From contig CACDOH010000001.1 in NCBI GenBank assembly GCA_902554325.1, positions 132,135-174,535 of the forward strand: a stretch of 42,401 nt of DNA, read 5' to 3'. A program made the position numbers and the translations under genes. The notes under the pieces were generated by a model. The model made no database searches, was not told where the DNA came from, and saw only the letters and a list, made by a program, of their open reading frames with translations. This document shows positions 8,548 through 17,489 of the stretch, piece by piece (the first letter of the stretch is position 1; each line of letters begins with the position of its first letter). Origin of the DNA: an uncultured Pelagibacteraceae bacterium (GTDB taxonomy: Bacteria; Pseudomonadota; Alphaproteobacteria; Pelagibacterales; AG-422-B15).

Positions 8548-9694
8548 ATATTACTTTTTTGATACTTTTTATTATATACTCTAAATCTTTCTTTTTTAGA
8601 TCTGGATATATTGGTAAAGAGCATGTTTGATTATAATATGTTTCTGCATTTTGATAGTTTGCCTTATTAAATTTATATTTTTTTCTATAATAACTATGAT
8701 GATAAATAGGAACATAGTGAACTTGCAACTGAATTCCAAGATCAAACATTTTTTTAAAAAAAATTTCCTTTGTAATACTGATTTCACTAAATTTTATTTG
8801 AATTGGAAACAAGTGATAAGAGTGTCTAATCCCTCTTGATTCTTTGGGTAAAATAATTTCCTTAATATCAGCTAATGAATACCTATAAAATTTTGCTATC
8901 TTATTTCTTTTCATTATAAAGGAATTAAGTTTCCTTAATTGGCTGGAGCCTAAAGCACATTGAAAATCTGTTAATCTATAATTAAAACCTAATTGACTCA
9001 TGTCGTTAAGCCACATTTTATCTGATTTCAATTCTTTTCTGATTCCATGAGATTTTAGTAATCTCACTTTGTCATCAATAAGACTATTGTTTGTTATAAT
9101 TGCTCCACCTTCACCTGTAGTAATTGCTTTGACTGGGTGAAAAGACTGAGTAACTATGTCGGCATACTTTACTGCATAATATGGATCATTTAAATAATAT
9201 GAACCTAGTGCATGGCAGTTATCATTAATAAGTTTGAAATTATACTTATTAGCAAGCATTCTTAATGTTTTCCAATCGCATGGATGTCCTGCGTAGTCAA
9301 CGGCGATGACAGCCTTAATTTTTCTTTTGTTTAACTTATATTTTTTAATTTTATCTTCTAATTTTTCTGGATCTATACAATAAGTTTCTTTATTAATATC
9401 TACCAAGTCTGTTTTAGCTCCTGAGTACTCAATTGTATTAGCAGATGCTAAAAAAGTTATTGGGGAAGTAATTATTATATCATCTTTTTTCCAGCCAAGG
9501 GATTTACCTGACAAATGTAAAGCTGCTGTTCCACTTGAAACGACAGAACAATATTTTGCATTAAAGCTTTTTTTTAGATCGTTTTCAAACTTGCTAATTT
9601 GACTTCCTTGTGTGATGTAATCTTTCTTAAGTGATTTAGTGACAGCCTTAATGTCATCACTTCTTATTGTTTGTTTTCCATAGCTTATTTTCAT
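8534..9694 (-). CDS. pseC: UDP-4-keto-6-deoxy-AltNAc 4-aminotransferase
   Basis: PseC is the PLP-dependent second enzyme of pseudaminic acid synthesis, aminating C4 of the PseB product. The 386-residue sequence is a DegT/DnrJ/EryC1 aminotransferase: SSGTAALHLS near residue 53, the PLP-pyridine-contacting Asp in INDNCHALGS (Asp158), and the Schiff-base lysine in SFHPVKAITTGEGG (Lys189). The C-terminal HYVPIYHHSYY segment is also characteristic of PseC. It starts 8 bases after the pseB stop and overlaps pseF, which fits the canonical gene order. Confidence 0.93.
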   Translation of the reverse strand: MKISYGKQTIRSDDIKAVTKSLKKDYITQGSQISKFENDLKKSFNAKYCSVVSSGTAALHLSGKSLGWKKDDIIITSPITFLASANTIEYSGAKTDLVDINKETYCIDPEKLEDKIKKYKLNKRKIKAVIAVDYAGHPCDWKTLRMLANKYNFKLINDNCHALGSYYLNDPYYAVKYADIVTQSFHPVKAITTGEGGAIITNNSLIDDKVRLLKSHGIRKELKSDKMWLNDMSQLGFNYRLTDFQCALGSSQLRKLNSFIMKRNKIAKFYRYSLADIKEIILPKESRGIRHSYHLFPIQIKFSEISITKEIFFKKMFDLGIQLQVHYVPIYHHSYYRKKYKFNKANYQNAETYYNQTCSLPIYPDLKKKDLEYIIKSIKKVIYEKK

Positions 9695-9702
9695 GTATCA
9701 AA

Positions 9703-10725
9703 TTAATGAATATTATTTCTTATGAGTTTTCTCAATTGTTCGACTGTGAGAAAATTAGTATTATTCTGACTTGAATAAGAAAATCCTTGCGGACACTTTT
9801 TTCCTCTTAAATTTTTATTTTTCTTAATTAGTTTAGTTTCTTTCCAAGTAAAAAACATGGAGTCAGGTTTAATTATATAAAATTTCTTAAATTCAAGAGT
9901 CTTATGAGAGTCATGGACAGAAATCATTTCCTCATGTATCTTTTCACCACTTCTTATACCCGTATAGTTGATTTTGCATTTAGGTGCCAATGCATTAGCC
10001 AAAGTTAAAATATTATATGAAGGAATCTTTGGGACAAATATTTCACCACCCTGCATTAATCTCAAACATTCGATAACAAAATTTACTCCTTCCATCAGAG
10101 TAATACTAAAACGTGTCATATTCTTATCAGTTATTGTGATAGTGCCAGAAGGAATTTGTTTTAATAAAACTGGGATTACTGATCCTCTGCTACCAAAGAC
10201 ATTTCCGTACCTAACAACTGATAATTTAGTTTTTGATTTACCTTTATAATTATTAGCTGAAATAAATAATTTATCAGAAGTAAGCTTGGTCGCTCCGTAA
10301 AGATTTGTAGGTGAAGATGCTTTATCTGTACTTAAAGCAATAACATTCCTGATGTTGTAGTGAAGAGCAGAGTCAATAATATTCTGAGCTCCTAAAATAT
10401 TAGTCTTTATCGTCTCAAACGGGTTGTATTCAGATGTTGGAACTTGTTTTAAAGCTGCAGCGTGAATTAAATAATCGACGTCATCATTCATTGCGAATAA
10501 AAGTCTCTCTTTATCCCTTATATCGCCAATAAAAAATCTTACAATCTTAGTATGGTTTTTTATTTTTTTTATAAAGCTCTCAGATAACATTTCGGATTGT
10601 TTTAATTCATCTCTGCTATATATTATTATTTTCTTTGGCCTATAGTTCTCCAAAACATTTCTTACAAATTCTTTGCCAAAGGAGCCTGTTCCCCCGGTAA
10701 TAAATATGGTTTTATTATTAAACAT
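9703..10725 (-). CDS. pseB: UDP-GlcNAc 4,6-dehydratase (5-inverting)
   Basis: PseB performs the committed step of pseudaminic acid synthesis, converting UDP-GlcNAc to the 4-keto-6-deoxy-L-arabino sugar with C5 inversion. The 340 residues form an extended SDR: GGTGSFGKEF NAD-binding motif at 11-20, HAAALKQVPTSEYNP, STDKASSPTNLYGATK containing Asp134-Lys135 and Tyr143-xxx-Lys147, VVRYGNVFGSRGSVIP, and a GGEIFVPKIPS segment. The AALKQVP and TDKA motifs separate it from ordinary epimerases. It is the first gene of the pseB-pseC-pseF set, 35 bases downstream of the Wzz-like gene on the same strand. Confidence 0.94.
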   Translation of the reverse strand: MFNNKTIFITGGTGSFGKEFVRNVLENYRPKKIIIYSRDELKQSEMLSESFIKKIKNHTKIVRFFIGDIRDKERLLFAMNDDVDYLIHAAALKQVPTSEYNPFETIKTNILGAQNIIDSALHYNIRNVIALSTDKASSPTNLYGATKLTSDKLFISANNYKGKSKTKLSVVRYGNVFGSRGSVIPVLLKQIPSGTITITDKNMTRFSITLMEGVNFVIECLRLMQGGEIFVPKIPSYNILTLANALAPKCKINYTGIRSGEKIHEEMISVHDSHKTLEFKKFYIIKPDSMFFTWKETKLIKKNKNLRGKKCPQGFSYSSQNNTNFLTVEQLRKLIRNNIH

Positions 10726-10760
10726 TTGCTCTAAAATAAATAGTCATGAATTAGATCTTC

Positions 10761-11717
10761 TTAGCTAGGATTTTCTTTGTACCTAAATTCGTAAGAAACT
10801 TTCAACGTCAGGATAAGCGAAATAACTACAATAGACAAAATAAAAGATAAGAAATAATAGTATCCTCTGCGAGAAGGTATATTATTTACAAGTATAGTGT
10901 AATCATAGATTTTATATTCTGAATTATTTGGCAAATCTTCAAGTCTTAAGAGTTCATTAACTTCTTCGGCAATAGCTTTAAAGTTTTGCATATTTTGAAG
11001 TCTTGTATTAATTCTTTCCTCAATATATCTAGCAAGCTCTGAAGCTTCGACTGTTAGATCAGTTGATATAGAAAAATCACTGTCTATTTCACTGAAAAAC
11101 CCTCCAGTTAAATTGCTAGCAGCTTCTATTTCCTCTTTATACATTGTCTTATAACTATCAGTCTCCATTAATCTTTTTCTAATTTCTACTCTTCTTTGAA
11201 GGCTTTCTGAATGAAGCTCTAAAGATTGTTTTACCATCTTCACAATATTCGCGTTAAATTCGTAATTAGCTTCATTAATTTTATCCAAATATTTTTGGTA
11301 AATAACATTAGCATTATCTTTAGAAGCATCAACGAAACTTATGTCATAGACTCCATTTTCCAATTCTTTTATTCCGTCACTTAAGTCAAAGTCTATAAAC
11401 TTTCTAAGATTATGTATGTATTGAATAAAGATTTCTGCTGAATCAAAGCTCCCATCAGGTTCATAGTTAGAAAAAAAAACATTTTGAACTAATCTAACGT
11501 GAAAAGCCTGCAATTCTCTTTTTAATAAAGAAAATTTGTTCATAGATTCATAATTTGCTGGATATATCTTAATTGTGACGTCATGGTCAGCAGTTTTTTT
11601 TGAATTACCATAGAAGTGCCCTATTGCCATAATAAAAATAAATACAATAAATAATATAAACTTTAATTTCCATGCACTTTCTAGTAAATCGAATATATCT
11701 ATTTGTTTTTCTTTCAT
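10761..11717 (-). CDS. Wzz-family chain-length determinant
   Basis: Polysaccharide co-polymerases of this family sit in the inner membrane and set the length of Wzy-made O-antigen or capsule chains. The 318-residue protein has the expected topology: a short cytoplasmic start with DIFDLLESAWKLK, a first membrane helix at about 18-36, a large periplasmic, largely helical middle, and a second helix at about 288-305 followed by a basic tail. There is no Walker-type kinase domain, so it is the Wzz type, not the Wzc type. Its presence says the island feeds a Wzy-dependent or similar polymer; no wzx or wzy is visible here. It lies 6 bases downstream of the epimerase gene. Confidence 0.8.
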   Translation of the reverse strand: MKEKQIDIFDLLESAWKLKFILFIVFIFIMAIGHFYGNSKKTADHDVTIKIYPANYESMNKFSLLKRELQAFHVRLVQNVFFSNYEPDGSFDSAEIFIQYIHNLRKFIDFDLSDGIKELENGVYDISFVDASKDNANVIYQKYLDKINEANYEFNANIVKMVKQSLELHSESLQRRVEIRKRLMETDSYKTMYKEEIEAASNLTGGFFSEIDSDFSISTDLTVEASELARYIEERINTRLQNMQNFKAIAEEVNELLRLEDLPNNSEYKIYDYTILVNNIPSRRGYYYFLSFILSIVVISLILTLKVSYEFRYKENPS

Positions 11718-11723
11718 AGTAAA

Positions 11724-12707
11724 TTATTTGTAATAACTTAAATACCAATCAGTAAACTTTTTTATACCCACCTTAACACTTATACTTGGTTTATAGCCAG
11801 TGGCCTTCTTTAGTTTAGCTATACTGGCATGAGTTTTAACAACATCTCCTAACTGCAAGGATTTATATCTTACTTTTGCTTTCTTAAGCAAATTATTTTC
11901 AATCAATTTTACAAAATTTTTTAGGTATTCGGGTTTATCACTACCAATATTATACAAATCAAATGGTATTTCTTTTCTAGAAGGTCTTTTTATTAACTTA
12001 AATATTCCATCCACAATGTCATCGACATGAGTAAAGTCTCTATGGTGTTCGCCTTTATTGAATAGATCAATTTTCTTTCCAGCCAATATTAATTTAGTAA
12101 ATTTAAATAAAGCCATATCAGGTCTTCCATAAGTGCCATACACAGTAAAAAATCTTAACCCAGTGCAAGGTAGCTTAAAAATATTAGCATATGAATATGC
12201 AAGCACTTCATTTGTTTTTTTTGTAGCAGCATAAAAAGAAAGAGGAGCATCAGTGTTTTCAGTTTCTTTTAGAGGAAAAGAATTACTAGAACCATAAACT
12301 GAACTAGTTGAAGCGAAAATTAAATGCTTTAAATTAATATTTTTTGAAGCTTCTAAGATATTAAAAAAGCCAATTATATTATTCTCAACGTATGTCTCAG
12401 GATATTCAATTGAGTGCCTTACTCCTGCTTGAGCTGCTAGGTGAATAACAACATCGTACTTACATTTATCAAAATTATTTTTTAATTTAGTTTTTTTTGT
12501 AATATCAATTTTAAAAAAATTAAATTTTTTATTCTTATTAAGAATTCTTAATCTATCTTTTTTTAATTTAACATCATAATAAGAGTTTAGATTATCAAGG
12601 CCATACACATTGTACTGATTTGAATTTAAAAGCCTTTGACATAAATGAAACCCTATGAAACCAGCACATCCAGTGACAAGTACCTTTTTTTTTGTTTTGT
12701 ACATCAA
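11724..12707 (-). CDS. NAD-dependent epimerase, UDP-glucuronate 4-epimerase type
   Basis: The 327-residue extended SDR has the Rossmann motif GCAGFIG (residues 13-19), LDNLNSYYDVKLKKDRL, HLAAQAGVRHSI, STSSVYG and the catalytic Tyr159-xxx-Lys163 (SFYAATKK). The NSYYDVxLKxxRL and AAQAGVRxS stretches are hallmarks of the UDP-GlcA 4-epimerase (GAE/CapI) group, which makes UDP-galacturonate for polysaccharides. Two adjacent Met codons open the protein; either could be used. It begins the minus-strand run that continues into wzz and pseB, and faces away from the methyltransferase gene 43 bases off. Confidence 0.88.
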   Translation of the reverse strand: MMYKTKKKVLVTGCAGFIGFHLCQRLLNSNQYNVYGLDNLNSYYDVKLKKDRLRILNKNKKFNFFKIDITKKTKLKNNFDKCKYDVVIHLAAQAGVRHSIEYPETYVENNIIGFFNILEASKNINLKHLIFASTSSVYGSSNSFPLKETENTDAPLSFYAATKKTNEVLAYSYANIFKLPCTGLRFFTVYGTYGRPDMALFKFTKLILAGKKIDLFNKGEHHRDFTHVDDIVDGIFKLIKRPSRKEIPFDLYNIGSDKPEYLKNFVKLIENNLLKKAKVRYKSLQLGDVVKTHASIAKLKKATGYKPSISVKVGIKKFTDWYLSYYK

Positions 12708-12750
12708 ATTATTTATATTTTTTAGATAGGAAGTCTGTTATACACTAAAT

Positions 12751-13407
12751 GTGCTAAAGAAGAAATATTTTCATCAAGTATTGGCTAATAATAAGAAGTT
12801 AAACAGGGAACTCTTGTCTATAAGAGAGTTTTCTACAATTAAACAGGTAGGTTCCTATATTGATTACTATCCCACAAATACAACAACAAAAAAGTTTGTT
12901 GATTTAGGATGTGGAGATAAACATTTAGAAAACGTAGTAATTAAAAATGGTTTTAATTATGTTGGCTACGATATAAATGATATTGATTTTGAATGTGATA
13001 AATTTCCACTTGAGGACAACAGTGTAGAAATAACAGTTAGTTTAGCTGTATTAGAACATATACAAGATCCTAGCAATTTTCTATCTCAGTGCTATAGAAT
13101 TTTAAAACCTGGAGGATTAATATTTCTTTCTACTCCTAATTTTTCTCTAAGTTATAAGTTTTTTTATGATGACCCAACTCATGTAAGAGCTTATACTCCA
13201 AACTCATTAAAAACATTATTACAAATGTTTAATTTTAAAAAAGTAGATATTTTTCCTGCTTTGAGATGTAAGCCTAAATGGTACTATACAGGAAGAAATA
13301 GGTTTTTTAAGGCGTCTAAATTACTTCCTTTCAGAGGAGATAATAAATATGCACCAGAATTCCTTAAAGGTAAAACATCTGGAATATTTGGTGTTGGAAT
13401 AAAGTAA
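12751..13407 (+). CDS. Class I SAM-dependent methyltransferase
   Basis: The 218-residue protein is a Methyltransferase_11-type enzyme: motif I VDLGCGDKHLE (about residues 50-60), acidic YDINDIDF, motif with SLAVLEHIQDP near 97-107, and RILKPGGLIFLSTPN near 116-130. It starts with GTG; the nearby ATG two bases upstream is in another frame and stops at once. The target is unknown; the setting suggests O-methylation of a sugar. It is divergent from the epimerase gene and converges on the tRNA-fMet gene, which ends 18 bases beyond its stop. Confidence 0.8.
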   Translation: MLKKKYFHQVLANNKKLNRELLSIREFSTIKQVGSYIDYYPTNTTTKKFVDLGCGDKHLENVVIKNGFNYVGYDINDIDFECDKFPLEDNSVEITVSLAVLEHIQDPSNFLSQCYRILKPGGLIFLSTPNFSLSYKFFYDDPTHVRAYTPNSLKTLLQMFNFKKVDIFPALRCKPKWYYTGRNRFFKASKLLPFRGDNKYAPEFLKGKTSGIFGVGIK

Positions 13408-13425
13408 TAATAAAATGATTAATAA

Positions 13426-13502
<77 letters not shown>

Positions 13503-13639
13503 TAAAATTATAGTCTGTAGATTGGGTGAACCTATCTTTAATATTTAGATATGTCAATTATCGGTTAATGCGTCCTTATTGTAAATTCTTTTGATAAATA
13601 ACCATAAAAGGTTATGACTTCGTTAAGCTCAGGTAAAGA

Positions 13640-14434
13640 TCATTTAATGTTACTGAATATATCTAACAACTTTCCGTGAATGTATTTGTTGGAAGCGATT
13701 ACTCCTTTTATAGAAGAAAATGGATTTCTTATCGATCCTTTAATTATATAATGTCTTCCACCTGAGTTTTTAATTAAATGTGCTCCAGCAAAGATATCCC
13801 ATAGCTTATCATCAGGATTTATATATGCATCAATTCTTCCAGACGCTACATACGCCATTTCTAAATTTGCTGACTCAAAAATTTTTATTCTTCTTGTAAT
13901 TGGTGGAGCAATTTTTTTTATAAGATTTTCAATTTTATTTCGATTTATTTTATTTGAAGATTGATTACAGTTAATAGAAATAACTGCATCCCCTAATTTT
14001 TTAACTTTTGAGGTATTTACCTTTTTACCATTCAGAGTTGTCCGTTTACCATCAGTAAAAAATAATTCAGATCTATTTACATCATATATACCAGCAGCAA
14101 TATCGTTATTTTTTTGCAAAATACTTACTGAATTTGCAAATATTGGTATTTGTCTTACTTGATTAGTTGTTCCACATATTGGATCAATAATCCATATATT
14201 ATATTCACTGTAATCTTTTTGTATTTCATTTATTTTTAAGCTTTCTTCACTGATGATTGTATCGTTTGGAAAGTATTCTTTAATAGACTTAAACAAGAAA
14301 TTATTTACTTTAATATCAAGTTCCGAAGTATACCCTTTGTTAGGTTTATAGCTCCTAAATTTATTTTGCTTATAGTTTATATTTTTCTCTATCAATAAAA
14401 GAAGTCTTTGTAAGAATAGTTTTCTTTTGTTCAT
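13640..14434 (-). CDS. Inositol monophosphatase-like protein with an altered metal site
   Basis: The 264-residue protein belongs to the IMPase/FBPase/CysQ superfamily of Mg2+-dependent sugar phosphatases. Visible metal-site elements are TSELD (Asp40), SEE (Glu63-Glu64), WIIDPICGTTN (residues 81-91) and the C-terminal DKLWDIFAGAHLI with Asp. The canonical motif is DPIDGTxN: Asp84 is present, but the second aspartate, a metal ligand in characterised members, is Cys87 here (codon at 14174-14176). Activity may be lost or changed. It lies 13 bases downstream of neuB on the same strand, where a phosphatase acting on a phosphorylated sugar acid would make sense. Confidence 0.85.
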   Translation of the reverse strand: MNKRKLFLQRLLLLIEKNINYKQNKFRSYKPNKGYTSELDIKVNNFLFKSIKEYFPNDTIISEESLKINEIQKDYSEYNIWIIDPICGTTNQVRQIPIFANSVSILQKNNDIAAGIYDVNRSELFFTDGKRTTLNGKKVNTSKVKKLGDAVISINCNQSSNKINRNKIENLIKKIAPPITRRIKIFESANLEMAYVASGRIDAYINPDDKLWDIFAGAHLIKNSGGRHYIIKGSIRNPFSSIKGVIASNKYIHGKLLDIFSNIK

Positions 14435-14447
14435 TTATTGTAATATG

Positions 14448-15518
14448 CTAAATGCAATCTGCTGTAAGAATTTGATCCTTTTTTATATTTTTTTTAGCCT
14501 TTTGTCCCACAATTGAAAAATAAAATTCCGGGTTTATACCATCTTGATTACTGGAAACAACAGTTCTAATCATTTTATCTAATATTTTTTCACCACCTTT
14601 AATATCGCACAAAGCAATAAATTTTTTTTGAAGTACATTCTTTAATGTTGTTTCTGATTCTTGAAGAATTTTAATTTTTGAACCCATGGCCTTTACAAGA
14701 TTATTTGACAGGTTGATCAATTTTTCAAAATCATCAAATTCTAAACTGGCTGATTGATCTGGACCGCTCATTTGCTTATTTAGAGTAACATGTTTTTCAA
14801 TTACATTAGCTCCTAAAGCTACTGACCCTAATGTGCCTTCGAAACCTATTCCATGTCCTGAAAATCCAACATCTTTATTAAACATCTCTTTCATAACATT
14901 TATAACATTTAAGTTTTTATCCTCCAAAGGACAGGGATAAGCGGATGTGCAATGAAGGAACATCATGGGACAATTCTTATTATCAAATATTCTATTAGTA
15001 ATATTCATTTGATCATAAGATGTCATACCAGTACTTATTAGTGTAGGAATATTCTTAGATGCTATATATTCTAAGAAATGATAATTAGTAGCATCAACAC
15101 TTGCAACTTTTATAACTGAAGCATTATTTTCGACTAAAAAATCAACTGACTTTTCTTCCCATGGACTTACAATAAATTCTAATTTCTTTTCCTTAGAATA
15201 TGTAATTAGTTCTTTGTATGTATCATCATTAAACTCAAGTCTTTTATCCGGGTATGTCCAAGTACCAAAGGCTTTGTTTTCAGTAGGAATATCATTTTCA
15301 TTTTTACTTAAGTATCCTGTCGGATCAACCAGTTTAGTATTAGGATCCACTAAATAATCTATATTCCTTTTTTGAAATTTTACTGCATCAGCACCTGCTT
15401 TAGCAGACAAATCAATCATTTTTTTTGCCAAATCAACTTGACCATTATGATTAATGCCTATTTCGGCAATAAAATAAGGGGATGCACCTTTTTTTAAATA
15501 TTTTTCCTTGAAACTCAT
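14448..15518 (-). CDS. neuB: NeuB-type N-acetylneuraminate/nonulosonate synthase with SAF domain
   Basis: The 356 residues form a full-length NeuB: FIAEIGINHNGQ near residue 17, AGADAVKFQKRN, a VSPWEEKSVDFL segment, IKVASVD, LISTGMTS, LHCTSAYPCP, GFSGHGIG, and ANVIEKHVTLNKQMSGPDQSAS, then a C-terminal SAF domain from about residue 295. NeuB condenses PEP with an acylamino sugar. Whether the acceptor is ManNAc, a di-N-acetyl-bacillosamine derivative or something longer cannot be read from sequence. It is divergent from the heptose-type operon across a 145-base gap, which suggests joint control. The phosphatase-like gene follows 13 bases on. Confidence 0.92.
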   Translation of the reverse strand: MSFKEKYLKKGASPYFIAEIGINHNGQVDLAKKMIDLSAKAGADAVKFQKRNIDYLVDPNTKLVDPTGYLSKNENDIPTENKAFGTWTYPDKRLEFNDDTYKELITYSKEKKLEFIVSPWEEKSVDFLVENNASVIKVASVDATNYHFLEYIASKNIPTLISTGMTSYDQMNITNRIFDNKNCPMMFLHCTSAYPCPLEDKNLNVINVMKEMFNKDVGFSGHGIGFEGTLGSVALGANVIEKHVTLNKQMSGPDQSASLEFDDFEKLINLSNNLVKAMGSKIKILQESETTLKNVLQKKFIALCDIKGGEKILDKMIRTVVSSNQDGINPEFYFSIVGQKAKKNIKKDQILTADCI

Positions 15519-15663
15519 TAAATATTAAAATTATTAATATTATATTAAAAAGATTAATTTATTATCTATTTGAATATTCATGTTAATATAATCACATAAA
15601 CCATTTTAATACATCAAGAAAATCATGAACTAATTTCAAATTTATCCGAAAGTTAGATTAACA
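15519..15663. promoter_or_regulatory. Divergent intergenic region between neuB and the heptose-type operon
   Basis: The 145-base AT-rich gap is the only place from which both the minus-strand neuB pair and the nine-gene plus-strand operon can start, so it should hold two back-to-back promoters. I see AT-rich blocks but no convincing -35/-10 pair or operator palindrome. The call rests on gene layout only. Confidence 0.4.
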
Positions 15664-16665
15664 ATGAAAAAAAGTAAAGATTTTTATCAATATGTTACTT
15701 CAAAAACTCCTTTTCGAATATCATTGGGTGGTGGAGGTACAGATTTACCAAACTACTCTAAAATTAGAGGAGGTGAACTTTTAACTGCAGCTATTAATCA
15801 ATATTGTACAGTATCATTATCCTCTCGTCCTTTAGACAATAATGTTCTTGTACAGACTACTAAAGTAGAATTTAGGAAATCAACTAAAGACATAAAACAT
15901 GAAATTATTAGAGAAACATTAAGATATTTTAAGTTAGATAATGCTCTTCAATTATCAACATTCACTTCAATTCCAACAAGGACTGGTTTGGGTTCGTCGA
16001 GTACACTTATTGTAGGATTAATTTGTGCAATAACAAAAATGAAAAATATTAAAATATCTAAAAGAGAGATTGCTAAGCTAGCTTATAAAATCGAGAGGAA
16101 AATCTTAAATTTGAAAGGAGGTATTCAAGATCAATATATTTCAGCTTTTGGAGGAATTCAAAAAATAAAGGTAAGTAAGACTGGTATAGTCAATTTAAAA
16201 ACAATAAACATAAGTCCGAAAGTACAAAAAATATTAAATAGTGGATTAGTAATGATTTATTCTGGAAAACAGAGAAATTCTTCAAGGATAATAAAATCAA
16301 TAAAGGATGATCAATCTAAAGTAATTGAAGTATTTGATGAAATAAAAGAGTTAGGAAAAAAATCGTATAACTATCTTATTAATGGAGATATTGAAATGAT
16401 TGGTAAAATAATGAATAAACATTGGGAACTTAAAAAAAAATTATCGTCTAACATGTCTTCCTTTGAGTTAGATAAGTCTTATAAAGAATTAAAAAAATAT
16501 GGCTCTCCTGGAGGTAAAATAGTAGGAGCAGGTGGCGGTGGTTTCTTCATGATGGCTGTTAATGAAAATAAAAAAAGATATTTAAAGAAGTTAAATGAAA
16601 ACGGTTATCGTATTTTGGATTGGAAGTTTGATTTTAATGGCACACATATTATTGATAAAGGTTAA
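15664..16665 (+). CDS. hddA: GHMP kinase, D-glycero-D-manno-heptose 7-phosphate kinase type
   Basis: HddA-type kinases phosphorylate C1 of heptose 7-phosphate to give the 1,7-bisphosphate on the way to GDP-heptose. The 333-residue protein shows the GHMP layout: TPFRISLGGGGTDLP at the N-terminus, the ATP loop RTGLGSSST at about 106-114, GGIQDQYISAFGG, and the C-terminal GSPGGKIVGAGGGGFFM. The FRISLGGGGTDLP start is typical of the HddA/fucokinase-like subgroup. It heads a plus-strand operon that also contains gmhA- and gmhB-like genes, which makes a heptose substrate likely. The next gene starts 3 bases after its stop. Confidence 0.87.
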   Translation: MKKSKDFYQYVTSKTPFRISLGGGGTDLPNYSKIRGGELLTAAINQYCTVSLSSRPLDNNVLVQTTKVEFRKSTKDIKHEIIRETLRYFKLDNALQLSTFTSIPTRTGLGSSSTLIVGLICAITKMKNIKISKREIAKLAYKIERKILNLKGGIQDQYISAFGGIQKIKVSKTGIVNLKTINISPKVQKILNSGLVMIYSGKQRNSSRIIKSIKDDQSKVIEVFDEIKELGKKSYNYLINGDIEMIGKIMNKHWELKKKLSSNMSSFELDKSYKELKKYGSPGGKIVGAGGGGFFMMAVNENKKRYLKKLNENGYRILDWKFDFNGTHIIDKG

Positions 16666-16668
16666 AAA

Positions 16669-17487
16669 ATGTTAAAGAAAAATGAAATAGGTATTGTACA
16701 AGGTAGACTATCAAAAAAAATAAGAAATCTTATTCAAGCATTTCCGAGAGATAATTGGGAAAAAGAATTCTTTGTTGCTGAAAGATTAGGCTTTGACGGT
16801 ATTGAGTTTATTTTCGATAACCTGAATAACCCAATATTGACAAAAAAAGGTAAGGAAAAAATCAGGAGTATTTTAAATATTTCTAAAACAAAAATATTTT
16901 CAGTTAATTGTGATTACTCTATGTTTAATCCTTTGTTTGGCAAAACTGTCGTTAAATCGACAGCCGTTATAAAGGAAGTTATAAATTCTTGTGCTGAATT
17001 AAATATACCTAAAGTAGGTTTATCTTTTGAAGATAATAGTTCTATATTAGATTTAAAAAGTTCAAGAGAAGCAATTCAAGCTCTTAGATCAATTACAAAT
17101 TATGCAAAAAGATTTGGAATAATGATAACTCTAGAAACATCACTAAGTGTAATAAATATAAAAAAATTAATAAATGAGGTTGGTAGTAAAAATTTAAAAA
17201 TTAATTTTGATACAGGAAATAGTTGTTCACTTGGGGAAGATACACCAAAAGCTATTTTAGAATTAAACAGCTTGATCTATAGTATACATGTTAAGGATAG
17301 AACAAAGCTCTTCGGAACAACGGTACCACTTGGAACTGGAGATGTAGATTTTAATTCGTGTTTTAGATCGTTAAAAGAAATAAATTTTGAAGGAGTAATT
17401 GTAATTCAAGGTGCGAGAGGAAAAAATGATATTGATACCGCAAAGAAATATCTTAAATTTGTTAAAAAGCTTTTGAAAGAAAATTAA
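16669..17487 (+). CDS. TIM-barrel sugar phosphate isomerase/epimerase (AP endonuclease 2 family)
   Basis: The 272 residues match the xylose-isomerase-like TIM-barrel superfamily: EIGIVQGRLSKKIR at the start, AERLGFDGIEFIFDN, ITLETSLSV near the middle, LKINFDTGNSCSLGED, and SLIYSIHVKDRT near residue 206. The acidic and histidine residues of these segments (Glu, Asp, His) are the usual divalent-metal ligands. Relatives act as sugar epimerases or isomerases. In this operon it could epimerise a heptose or keto-sugar intermediate; the substrate is unknown. It overlaps neither neighbour but sits 2-3 bases from both. Confidence 0.8.
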   Translation: MLKKNEIGIVQGRLSKKIRNLIQAFPRDNWEKEFFVAERLGFDGIEFIFDNLNNPILTKKGKEKIRSILNISKTKIFSVNCDYSMFNPLFGKTVVKSTAVIKEVINSCAELNIPKVGLSFEDNSSILDLKSSREAIQALRSITNYAKRFGIMITLETSLSVINIKKLINEVGSKNLKINFDTGNSCSLGEDTPKAILELNSLIYSIHVKDRTKLFGTTVPLGTGDVDFNSCFRSLKEINFEGVIVIQGARGKNDIDTAKKYLKFVKKLLKEN

Positions 17488-17489
17488 AA

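Noticed and set aside
9968-10249. Plus-strand open frame of 93 codons
   Set aside because: It is antisense to conserved pseB motifs; no independent start signal or family match.
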